A stretch of 64,000 nucleotides of DNA, taken from NCBI GenBank assembly GCA_025345505.1, contig JANVCC010000261.1, positions 2,892,222 through 2,956,221 of the forward strand. The letters run 5' to 3'. The stretch's first letter is position 1; each line of letters begins with the position of its first letter. The stretch is from Todiramphus chloris collaris. Its lineage: Eukaryota > Chordata > Aves > Coraciiformes > Alcedinidae. Positions 11,099 through 22,060 of this stretch are shown here, piece by piece. The position numbers and the translations under genes are program-made. The notes beneath the pieces were generated by a model that was given only the letters and a program-made list of their open reading frames with translations, ran no database searches and was not told where the DNA came from.

Positions 11099-13689
11099 CG
11101 TATGGGCTTTGGGCACTCTCTGAATCAAAGCTTCTCATCATGAGAGTCGGTTGTTCAAGGTGATTATGACACAAAACTGTGAACTATGAGGACACTGGAG
11201 GACCAGGCATTACTTTTAAAGGAATTCTGCTGCTACTTGCACTGACCATCCATGAGTTTGGATGATCTGACTGCATGCTTTCAGAAATGGTTTGTGCACA
11301 CGGACAAGGTCTAGCAAGAGGCACAATGAACTCAATACTGACAGATCCGAGGTGCCTTCAACAAAGCTGCTTAGGTGTAATCAGAGAGTATAAGATTCAG
11401 CTGACAGGGAAAAAAAAAATCATTGATATTTTGCTTTAAGCAGTAGAATCTGAAAAATAGTGACTGAAGTGTTGTCATATAGAAATGCATATAAAGTTCC
11501 TGTCAAAGGCCCAATCTCTTTAGTCTTTAAGTGACAGGGAGTGATTCTGTTCGTGTGAGTAATCTGTATTTTTCAAAGGGAAATTAAAGATCACAAATGC
11601 AGGAAAAAGAAAACTACCCACTAGTACCCGAGGACCTAGCGTTGAGTGAAGCCTTGTGTTTGCATGCATATCTGTGCATAAATCTGCCAAAGAAAATAGC
11701 CTACATATTTATGAAAGCACTGAACATGATTGTGTATTAAATGAACATACTCCAGTGTGTTTTCTGTATTTCCTAATGTATTCTCAATGGCAGAAGTCCC
11801 TTTATTACCTGCCTATATTAATGTAGAAGGTCTTTGTAGTGTTTCAACTTCAAAGAAGTTCATCATAAGAAGTTCATCATAAGAAAATAAATTAATAACT
11901 ACTCTCATGAAGCCCAGAAATCATTGCCAGCTCCTTTGAGGGTGAAATTTAAAGTGGCCACATTTGGCACCAGGTGTTGTACTAAAGGATGTCATTTGTC
12001 TTGAGTTGTAATTGGGGTCACGCTTAAAAAGGTGCTAATTCCCTGCTGCAGCTATTATTCTTAGGTTCAGCCCTAACCCCTTTCATCAAAGTCTGGCTTT
12101 ATTGCTCTCACTGCCAGTGGTTTGTTTACTGGGAGGTATTAGTAAGGCTGTAGTCACTGTCACAGCCTCTTAGCTCAAAATGACACTGACTCAGAGCTTC
12201 TGCCTTAGCAGGACTTGCAGCAGATACACGTGGTGTCAATTTTGAAATTGTGAGGGTAGATTTATTAATGGCTATTAATAGACTGGCTCGTTGTGCTCAG
12301 GATAAAGGAATGAGATCTTTCTCCCTCCTCTACCCCAAAGGCCACTTGAATCCTACACTCCTGTCTTGCTCCTGACAGTGTAAGTCTGAGGGCTTTCACT
12401 TCTCTGTTGAGGAGTTGAGGGGAGGGAATATGAATTCAGTTGGCTCTTTGGAGTATTTCTTTGGACTTAGAAGCACTGTTAGTGATCACCTGGGAGGGAG
12501 AAGTACCCACAGCAGGAACAAGGGTCTGCTCCACCCCACAGCCTTCTTCTACCCTAGGTGGATTTTCTATGTCTGGGGTATGAATTCATTTTAGATTTTA
12601 AACTTGTATAGGAATTACTGGCCCTGAATATCTGATACCTGATTTCCAAAGCATTTGTAGTATTTGGGGGGGTTATTAACAGAAAATCATTTTCTCTAGA
12701 AATACCTTTTTTTTCCTTTTTTCTCTTCTTTCCCACTCTGTTCTTCTGTTGTTGGAGTTTGCTTTTGTTCTTGATTCCTGTTTTCTTTTTTTCAGTCCTA
12801 TTTGGGGCTATGAGGGCAAAGGGCTGAGAGCTTTTCTATTTTGAAGATGGCAAACATGTCCTGAGTGAATGTTCAGAAGACTTACCAGTCAGTCTTCTGG
12901 TAAGATGTTAAAACAGAGTCAAGATCAGGTTTAATGGTTGATTTTTGAGTTTTGTATGGACTGCAATTCTTTCTATCTTCAGATCACAAGACAAGGCTGC
13001 CAGAGAAGCAAGACGGTGGCAGCCAAGGAGCCTGACATTTCTAGGGGAGGCTGCTCAAGGACATAGAAATGGAGAAAAATGCTGCAGCATTTCCTTTCCT
13101 AGGCTTTTGACTCAGCCTGGCATCATCCATCCCACAGTGACAGGTCCCTTGACATTGTTATCTTTTAACTAAATTAGTTCAGATATGCACATGGAGCAGC
13201 TGAATCACATGTGAATCATTCATGGAGCTTGTCCAGCAATTCTGTTCAGGTTCTTCACTTCATATGGGAAGTTACCACAAGGAAATTATCAACTCATGTG
13301 GTTTAAATCAAATCAGGTATTAAAAAATAGTCTGAAAAAAATAATGCTATATAATTAATTGGAAGTCAATGAACTGATTCTGGATCAATGCCAGCAGTAC
13401 AGCAGATATCCCTCACTCGATATATATCTAATGTTAATGAATGCCTACAAGGTTCTGAGTACCTTTTTTGCCAGTAATGCCAAAAAATTGTGATCTTGCA
13501 CACGCAATCTACTAGACCATGCAGTGGTGAGAGGGCACTCTGTGAGTTTCCACATGCACCCTGAGCTGTGGGTCCTTCTGCTACTGCTCCCTGTACTGTC
13601 AGCCCATCAGCTGGGACACAGCCTGCTCTCTGCATGGCATGGGGAGGATGCTAGGTGAGGATGTTGGAGGATGATTGGCTCACCGTGGC
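11099..13689. other. Unique DNA, no gene seen
   Basis: About 2.6 kb of unique sequence. It contains a perfect 14-bp direct duplication at 11855-11882 and a pyrimidine-rich tract at about 12704-12735. Frames are 89 codons or shorter. The minus-strand frame 13366-13635 partly precedes the next CR1 and shows no domain. Confidence 0.5.
11855..11882. repeat. Perfect 14-bp tandem duplication
   Basis: The unit GAAGTTCATCATAA occurs twice head to tail (11855-11868 and 11869-11882). This is a simple recent duplication by slippage or templated repair. Confidence 0.9.
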
Positions 13690-13912
13690 AGCAAGGTGAC
13701 TTCTGCCAGTGACAGACACAGTTTGACTTCTGCTCTTAGTAAGCATTGGAATAGACTCCCCGGAGAGGTTGTGGAGTCTCCTCTGAAGACTTTCCAGACC
13801 TGTCTGGATGCATTTCTGTGTGATCTGCTCCAGTTCTGCCCTGCTCTGGCAGGGGGGTTGGACTCAATGATCTTTGGAGGTTCCTTCAAACCCCTACCAT
13901 TCTGTGATTCTG
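13690..13912 (+). mobile_element. CR1-like LINE 3' fragment
   Basis: The block AAGCATTGGAATAGACTCCC is followed by GGTTGTGGAGTCTCCTCTGA and then a 'GATCTGCTCCAGTTCTGCCC' block. The 'GGGGGTTGGACTCAATGATC' block and ATTCTGTGATTCTG (about 13899-13912) complete a CR1 3' end. The first 50 bp (about 13690-13740) match less clearly, so the 5' limit is uncertain. Part of the plus frame at 13675-14088 (residues with SKHWNRLPGEVVESPLKTF) is the CR1 C-terminal peptide, interrupted downstream. Confidence 0.9.
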
Positions 13913-14319
13913 CTTTTCCTCTCCCAGGTCTCTCCCCACTGTCACAAATTTTCATGCCTCTTGCACATCTTGCCCAGCTGACTCCTTTTCTTAAAGCACC
14001 TCCTGATTGTGTATCATGTAATTATGTATCAAGTAATTTTATTATACATGTAATTTATTATACAAGTAATATTACGTGCATCATGTAACCCATCTGATAG
14101 TTGTCATGTGAGGCTTCCTCATTGTCCATTTCCTCTTTAAATGACCCAAGCAGACTCTCAGGCAGCAATGTTTGGGTATTTTCTTTCGAGTATGGCCTCT
14201 CAGACTTGCATCCCTACTGTGTTACATAGGCTACATCACCAAGAAACAGCCATGTGAATGCCCCCCTAAGGAAGAAATAATATTTCAGTACAATGCTAAT
14301 GGATGTAATAAATCCTGGG
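13913..14319. other. Unique sequence with AT-rich imperfect repeats
   Basis: Between 14005 and 14090 the words ATCATGTAAT, TATCAAGTAATT and TACATGTAATT recur, giving an imperfect AT-rich repeat. The remainder is unique and without a gene. Confidence 0.55.
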
Positions 14320-14426
14320 GTGTTTTTTTGTTTGGTTTGGTTTTTTTTTTTGTTGGGTTTGGTTCGGTTTTGGTTTTTTGTTTTGTGTTTTGTTTTGGGT
14401 TTTTTTTTGTGGTTTTTTTGACTTTT
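14320..14426. repeat. G/T-rich low-complexity tract
   Basis: About 100 bp is almost wholly G and T on the plus strand, in words such as GTTTGGTTTGG and TTTTTTTGTGG. It inflates minus-strand frames into lysine/asparagine/threonine-rich peptides and plus-strand frames into phenylalanine-rich ones, neither of which is a real protein. A similar tract lies at 45800-45880. Confidence 0.9.
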
Positions 14427-17400
14427 TCTTTTAAATTTGATGACTGTGCTACAATATGGATAGGTAAGAGTGCCTAAGAAGATATACAGAGCTTCAACTT
14501 GCCAGTGAAACCTTGTGTTCCTCCAGTCATTAGATTTATCAAACTTTGTCTTTCTAATGAGATTGATCACAGAGCTGTAAGTTCTGCCCCCACAAAATTT
14601 CATTGTGGATGTCAGCACAGCCTGGGAACCTACTATTAGTTGCCATACTGTGTTTTCTGAAATACCACTGCATTGCTATGCATTTATATACTGAGAAGAT
14701 GCATTCATGGACTCATGGAATCCTACTATGTGCTATGGTTTTGACTGTTGCATTTTTCTTAAATGAGACAGTGATTGTGATGTGTTGACCTTGGCTGGCT
14801 GCCAGATGCCCACCCAGCCACTCTTTCACTCCCTCTTCCTCAACAGGACTGGGGATGGGGAGTGAAGTAAGATAAAAAATCTCTTGGGTTTCAATAAAGA
14901 CAGGGCAATCCCTTACCAATTACAATCACAGACAACTTGGGAAAATTAAATTGATTTAATTCATCAGTCTTGGATGAAATTGAGCATTATAAATGTTTTA
15001 TTCAGCTTTGTGTTCTCTCAGACCTAGATTTTGAAGAGACACTTTTTGAAGAGCCCCTGGGAAACTTCAAGCTCAGTGGAAAAGGAGGGAAACCAATGGC
15101 AGCTACAGAGGAAGCCTGGAATCCTGGGTCTGAAATGCAGGTACAGTTGGGCAACAACTAGCTTCATAAAAGCTGTTATAAACCTCCTAGCACAACCTTG
15201 AAAATGGTGCTTTTGTAGTGTTTTTATCATCATTCAATATGCTTCTACTTTTCTAATCCCTTCCTTGTGTTCAGCTGAGCACACACTGGGTAGCTTCTTG
15301 GCAATAAGTATTCAGTTGCACTTATGCTGACAGCACAGTAAGAAAACCTTAGGGGTCATCAGCTACTACTGTAACTTGCAGGATGCCTACCTTTGTGCAT
15401 CTTCATATGGTGGAGAAAGGCTGAGAGGTTTTGCTATCTCAGAAGTAAACCTAAAGTAGCTTGGAAGGAGGGTGGAGAGAAATATGAAGTGACTCTTCCT
15501 GGTGAAATGGAGCACTGATGTATTTAAGAGTGATGGATCTGGAAATACATTATGGAAACCAAGAAAAGTCAAAGAAAATAAATTTGAGTTCTTCATAAGT
15601 AAATAATGGGGATTTCTAGGGTCAGTAAGGGACTGCTCTTTAATATAGAGGGGATGCTGTCTCTTTTATGAGACTTCTCTCTCCAGAAAAATGCTGCCCT
15701 TTTAATTGTTCACAGTTCCTCACTGCTTTCTGTCACATCTTATAGGGGCTGTATTGAAGATTTGCAGTAAATGTGAATGCTCCTTGGTGGCAGTCAGGAA
15801 AAAAAATAAAATGAAGGAAACAGTCATTAGGGATTACAGATGTAATTTGTCTGTATTATCTAGTTATAGGTCTCAAACCCACATTTAAATGCATGGCTTT
15901 ACTCAGATTATAATGTTCTAAAATAAAAACAAGAGGTTTAGGACTTTTTTTTTTTTTTGAGGCAGGGTGCATTTATGAAACCTACACTCAAGTTTAGGTT
16001 GTGAAGAACTAGGGGCTTTTGGCCATAATCCTTCTATCCTCTCTTTTTTCAGTCCGATATTAACTTTGGATTCTACATGATTGTCACTGAATTATATATT
16101 TTTGTAGTGTTTCCACTGTATTGTTTACACTACGAGCAGTTTCCATTGTAGTGTTTAGGAAGTAAAACTCTCTTACAGAATTTCATAAACATAATCTTAT
16201 TGTTTGCCTTGCAGGGCTTTACCATATTTGTCAGGTTCTCTGTTTAACACAATAACATAGGAAGTATGTGCTTGAAAAAGTATAGTAGAGCTTGTCTCAA
16301 AAAATTTTTCTCATCACATCAGTATTTTAAGTTTATAAAGAAACTTCATTACAAATTGAGGTCTTGAAATCTTAAATTAACCAAAGAACTTTTCTCTGCA
16401 CTGGTTCACCATCATTGGCTTTAATTTCAAAATGAAGTGTTTCAGTGGTTTCAAACCCAACTATTCTTATTAAACAGAAGTTGGTCCTCATGGAGCTGCA
16501 TTGCTTGTTTTCTTTCCCCCCTTCCCCTAAATGTATTTCTGTCAAGAGAGAAAATGTCTCTTCATTCAGCTCTCTGAGCAACTCAGTTTCAGCTTCCAAT
16601 AATTGTTGGCCTCTTTGAAATGAATTGCGGTAATACTACAAATCCTGATGTGGAAACATCTCAAAAACCTACAAAGCTTTCTTTCAAGAGGCTAATTTAC
16701 TTCACTGTTAATAAATGCTTTGGCCAGGCAGAGCAACTTCTTATGTTAAGGACATTTAAGAATAAGTTGGGTATCTCCAGAGTGTATGTCCCTTTAAAAA
16801 GAAGGACAGGTCTGTTGCATTCAACCTATAAAAGGAAAGGAGGTTTCTGTATTGAAGTAATATACAAGAGAAACTGCTTTTGTTATGTGTTCAAACATAA
16901 AACTGTTGATCATTGTCTACTGTTATCTGGCTTTTACATTCTCTTGAAGAACAGGGGAATATAAAATATTTTAAAGACTATTAATCTCAATGTGATGACT
17001 GCTGCCTTAGTTTCTGAATAACTTGTATTAGCAATGCTTGTTTTGCTTTCTATCTTTTCTGCTTTCTCTTTTGCATTCTTCTCCCCTGTCTTGTTCTTTA
17101 ACCAGTTTAGATTGCTAGAAATTACACAGATTTGAGTTTTAACAGCTGCCAGAACAAATAACTTCTCTAGTTCATCCATGTCAAGTACCAGTAATGAATT
17201 AACTGTTTAAATTCATGTATTCATAGCTGTCCAATGCCCCAGTGTTTCCTTAACTTGGTTTATATCACTACTGATACCGGTTTGCAAATGCTTTATGGTT
17301 TGTAGTGCACCTTTTAATCTGTTTTGTGAAGTACTTAGCAAAACCAAGATATATTGCAATGCTGGAGAACACATAATGCTGAATTTCATTTGACTGGCAG

Positions 17401-20400
17401 CTCAGAGCAGCCCAGCTACAAAGATGGTGGAGAAACAAATTTCAAGACATTGCCATGAGCCAGGCCAGGTTTAGAGATCTCCACCTGCCACTGCATGTTC
17501 TCCAGTCTTGAAAATTGAAAGTTGTTCCATTAACAGAGATTTATGTGCCAATGACTTATTATGAACTTTGATATCTATATTGATAGAAAATAACATCACC
17601 CACCTAGCTGAATTTCTTTTCTCTTACAGTTATAGAAGAATTCTTTCTTTCCATGGCATTTTAAATTATTTTCTCTTATGCCTCAAATAAAACACTGATC
17701 TCGTGACTAATCTACTTTATGCATCATCAAGATCAATTTAATGGGAACGAACTCATCTTTTCCACATCTTGTGTCCTAGGACAATCTCTTCTCAGAGAAA
17801 AGCTTAGAAGTTCATCTTTTGTATTATTTCCTTCTAATGTTACTTAGAATTTTCTTGCATATTTCCTTCCTTGTACCTCAGTGAAAATCTAATGTCCCTG
17901 AATGTTAATTCTGTTTTCTGTAATTTTCTGGTGTGGAGTAGGAAGTCCTCTGTGCCAGCCTCTTCAGTTCCAGAAGAGGCACGGTGTTCATGAGAGAGCA
18001 AATGTGCTAGACAACTTTCCCAGACGATGTCATTTAGAGGATGTTAAGGCTTTCGATCCATTTTTAATGAAGAAATTCTGTGCCTGTGTCTCCCTCTTCT
18101 GGCAAGAAAATATTGTGACCAGAAGCTGTTCATCATCACAGCCTTTTCTGGTTTCAAGTTTGCCTATTGCTTTTAATTTTCTAGTGCTCTGTTTGTGTGA
18201 TGTTTTAATTGAACTGTTAGGGCTTCTCCTAGAGGTGCTGTGAAAGCTTCAAGTTGAAACTGTGGCCAGAATTAACCTCCAGCATTCAGTCCCAGCTTTT
18301 AAGGTCCAATTAATATGAAGACCCCCCCTTTTCTCACAGAAAGGAGAGTCATGCTTTACCAAATCTGCCATCCTGTTTCTGGACCAAGGTGGTCTGTATC
18401 CAGCTTCCCCTAATGCCTTTGTACCGTTCCCCCCAGGGCCCTGCTGAGTAAAGTACCGTGTCAGATGTCTCTGCACTGCACGTGTGTTAAAGCTTTGAAA
18501 AGCCAACCCATCTCAGACAGCTAAGGAAAACCCTTCAAAATCTGGCTTGGTTTTGTCCTTAAACATATTTGTTTTGTTTCGTTTTAATTTTAGCTTCTGG
18601 TTTTGAAGTCCCGAATACTCAGTGGTCTCTCAACTTACCAAGACCCATCAGTCTTGGCTAGATTCTCTATCAGGTTTTACACTCTGAGTAGTCCAAAGTG
18701 CTTGCTATGTCAGTGGAGGAGTATCAATTTTCCTCAGGAATGGCAGGTATCATCTCAGAGCTTAAGGAGCCTTCAGGAAAACTGAGGACCCTCCCTCAGG
18801 GAATAATGGTATATATTGGCAACTTCCAGAGAAGATTCAGGGGTGTAAAAAGCTATCTGAGGAAGTAATATGTAATTGTTCCTGTTACTATAGGCCATGT
18901 TATATGGTCTGCTAAATGTTTTCAAGTCTGTAGAAGTTGCTGTGCAACCAGGAAGTGTACAGTTCAGAAGGAAGTGAAGGTACAGGCCTGTCTTTCAAAG
19001 ATGGGGTGATCAGCAAATTCTTAGGAGACTCCTAAAACCCACCTGTCCTTGTAGGTCAGCAATCAGGACAGAAGAACCACATCTGCAGAGCAGCCAGTGG
19101 GTTATGGAGTTTCAGTCTTTTATTTCAAAATAACAAAGAAATTCTTTGGGGTGCTGTTTTGTTCCAAGCTTTAGAGACAACACAGCAAACAAGGGAACAT
19201 GTCTTTTGAATTTGGGTCGGTGATTTCTGTCTCTGTTCCTCTAGCTGCAGTTCTAAGAATTCAGGAGCACCTGCTTTCTTGTAGCCTGAGAGAAGACATG
19301 TCCTCAGATGTTGTAGCCTGACCCAGAAGAGATGCTCCAGAGTAACTTTGCTGGCCTCCTGGTGAGAAACCGAGAAAGCTGTGGCCTTGTAACTATGTGA
19401 GATAAAAGACATCCCCTGCAAGAATGGGAGATAGGCTTCAAAACAATCTTCTGTCTTTTTGCAACAGAGAAAAACGTGTGAAGTTCCCGTGTCTCAGGTG
19501 AATGGCTCAACCATACAGCTATAAAGCAGACAAATGACATCTTGTCTGGAGAATAATTGTCCTAAGTAGAATCGCTTTTAACAGAAGAGGCTGCTAATGA
19601 GCAAACACAGGATTGCTAGGCTGGTAGTTACAGAAATCTAAGCATCACTTGCTGTAAGTCAGATAAAGTGGAGATGTGAAAACAAGACTAATGCCTGTGA
19701 GGAGAATGATCTTCTTTGCAGTCAGACATAAAGGATTTGCACACCTGTCAAACAAAGAGGGGAGAAAATCCCATGTTACCAGAAGCATTCTGTAAAATCT
19801 GATATAACTGCTCTGAGAATTGGGATTTCCAGAACTGGGTACTGCAGGTGAGAGAGTCAGGATATTATCCAAGTTAGCATGAGACCATGGACTAGGTGTG
19901 AGTTATGATGTGAGCAGTTTAGGTCTTTTAGGGATACAAACTCTGTTTGTCTGAGGATATTATCTTGTGGCCTTTGTAAGCCAAAATACTCAGCAGCTAT
20001 AATAAGCATTCCATGATAACTTCTCTTTCTTTCCATTTGTAAAATATGTAAGAAAGAACATTTTGATTATGAGACCACAAAATATAAACTGAAATAGGCA
20101 GTTTTAATATGTCCCTTGTGGAGACCTTCCTGATTTTGTCAATTGTCCCCGTTCCCAGCATGGTAATAAAATACTTCCTTTTATTTCACCCCTGGTAAGT
20201 TCCACTTTCTGGTTCTTGTACACAAGAAAGATGGTTGAAATACTATTTCAAATGCAGTAGAAGATGCCTAAGAATAAAAACAAAAAGGAAATGGGCTTTT
20301 CTAGTTCTGAGAGCAGGGCAGCATGCCAGATGGGAGTTACTACAGAGTCATAAAAATATTATATAGCACCAATATAAGTCAGTCTTGATGTTGAACTGTT

Positions 20401-21475
20401 GAACTAATTTTTCTTGTCAATACATGGGGATTAACATTTCTTTTTCATCTGTCCTGGCAGTACTTAACTCTGATCTATTTGTTTTATAGGAATGTCTTCT
20501 GTTCTTCCTGTATATTTCCATAAAGCAGTTCATTTTTGCTAGTAAAATCACATTGCAAGTGATCCTATCTATGTAAAAGCCATATATTTGGTCATAAATA
20601 GCAATAAGACTGTCAAATAAGATGGAGAAGAAAAGTTATAGTGTGGTTGAGACCATAGTATAACAAGTATATTGCCATTATTTGTTTGGGATGTTTATTC
20701 ATCAATCAGTGTAATTTTGTCCTACAGAAACTATTACTTCAGGTAAGCAAGACAAAATTTCAATCTGGCTCTAAGATCTTGGGTTGGTATTTGAAAAAGC
20801 ATTTGAACTTCTAGATGGAGTATGGTGATTCAGAATAACTGGTGTGCAAGAGACAAGAACAAAAGGCCTTGCTTTTTCTGCTATTACTCAGCCAGCTTCA
20901 GAACTGACTCTCCCACTGTGTCTGTGGGGCTGAATCTGTACAAAATTGGTATCTGCCTCCACTGGATGGCAGCCCAAGCTCTTCTCATCCCCAAAGCAAT
21001 GGCTTTCTCTTTCGCTGAAAAAAACCAGCAACATCCTCATATCTCAGTGCCTGGTAAAACTCAAGAGACTTTTCTGTACATCTAGTGAGTCAGGCGTTCA
21101 CCCCTCCATCCTCAGGGACTCTCTGATTACCCATAGCAAGATGGTCCCTCTTCTGCTAATGGCACTTCAAAATACATTTCCCATATTGGGTTTTAACTAG
21201 ATTGTGATTAGTTCAGTGATTAGAGTCGTTCAAGAAAACTGGTTTTTAAAAATATGAGTATTCCTGAAGTGAACACCTTCACCATGAACACTCTCTACTC
21301 ACAGAATACAGTGGAGACATCTAATGGGTTTAAGTAGCCTATATGGAAAAAAAAAAGGGGGGGGGGAAAAACAGATGTCAGACACAGTTTTGTTTTTTAA
21401 AGCATGCTGGAGCACTCCTGAAGAAAGTGGACCTTGACAGCAGTGAGAGATCACACTTTTGATTCTCTCTTTCAG
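14427..21475. other. Long unique AT-rich region without recognised genes
   Basis: About 7 kb with no recognised repeat family. T/A runs occur at 15948-15958. Frames reach 114 codons (16620-16964, +) and 113 codons (17902-18243, +), but none has a recognisable domain, splice context or consistent coding composition. An A10-G10-A5 block lies at 21347-21371. I see no RNA gene. Confidence 0.45.
21347..21371 (+). repeat. A10-G10-A5 homopurine block
   Basis: Ten A, then ten G, then five A in direct succession form a 25-bp homopurine run on the plus strand. Long G homopolymers are frequent sites of sequencing error, so the run length is uncertain. Confidence 0.85.
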
Positions 21476-21628
21476 GAGGCCATGCCTGTGACCACAGTCA
21501 TTACTGTTTTCTGCTCAGCTGCAGTCTTTCAAAGTCTCACAGCCAGTGCTTGGATGGGCAGTGCTACTCCGTCCAAGCAGGAGAGAGACCTCCAGTGTGT
21601 CTCTCCTGCTCTGCCTCCTGCAACACTG
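21476..21628 (+). other. Weak internal-exon candidate (153 bp)
   Basis: A polypyrimidine tract and acceptor (GATTCTCTCTTTCAG, ending 21475) precede a 153-bp segment that ends at a good donor (CACTG|GTGAGG, GT at 21629-21630). The length is 51 codons exactly, so the exon would be phase-neutral. The segment is open in two frames. One of them is unusually cysteine-rich (CLDGQC, CLSCSASC, with GEGC just beyond the donor). I do not recognise either peptide. Splice-like pairs at this spacing also arise by chance, and no partner exon was identified, so this is only a candidate. Confidence 0.15.
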
Positions 21629-21998
21629 GTGAGGGATGCACTGCTAGGGTTCCTAGCAAGTTGAGGTGTTTGCCCTGGTTTGATCTCAGAACTGTGAGTC
21701 AGTGTGCTGGCAGCTTCAGAGCCGTGTCATGCAGAAGGAGGCATTGCATGCTACTTTCCAAAGGCTTTTCCATCTCATGTACTCAAACTCATCACCTGAG
21801 AGATTTACAAAATCAAATTCAGGCAAGAATAACTTGGTAAGGAAAAGGATAATCTCCAAAGAACCTACTGTGCTTTAACCTAGAGCATTTTTGCTAAGGT
21901 TAGTGACTCAATTTGAGAGCCTGAGTCCTTAAAATGTTTTCAGTAGAATCTATTTGAGATTTTCACTAGAATAGGTGTTTCATATCAGAAAGTTGTAA

Positions 21999-22060
21999 AT
22001 GAAAATTTCAGTTACCTTCAATGAAAATTCAGTTACCTTCAATGAAATTTCAGTTGTGAA
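21999..22060. repeat. Three-copy short tandem repeat, 21-22 bp unit
   Basis: The units ATGAAAATTTCAGTTACCTTCA (21999-22020) and a one-base-shorter version (22021-22041) are followed by a third diverged partial copy (22042-22060). This is a local tandem duplication. Confidence 0.85.

Noticed and set aside
14172-14618. Plus and minus frames of 101 and 134 codons
   Set aside because: Phenylalanine-rich on one strand and lysine/asparagine-rich on the other, as expected from a G/T low-complexity tract.
16372-16964. Adjacent minus (75 codon) and plus (114 codon) frames
   Set aside because: The minus peptide looks protein-like (acidic, mixed), but there is no splice context, no homology I recognise and no neighbouring exon. 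Chance frames of this size are expected in 64 kb.
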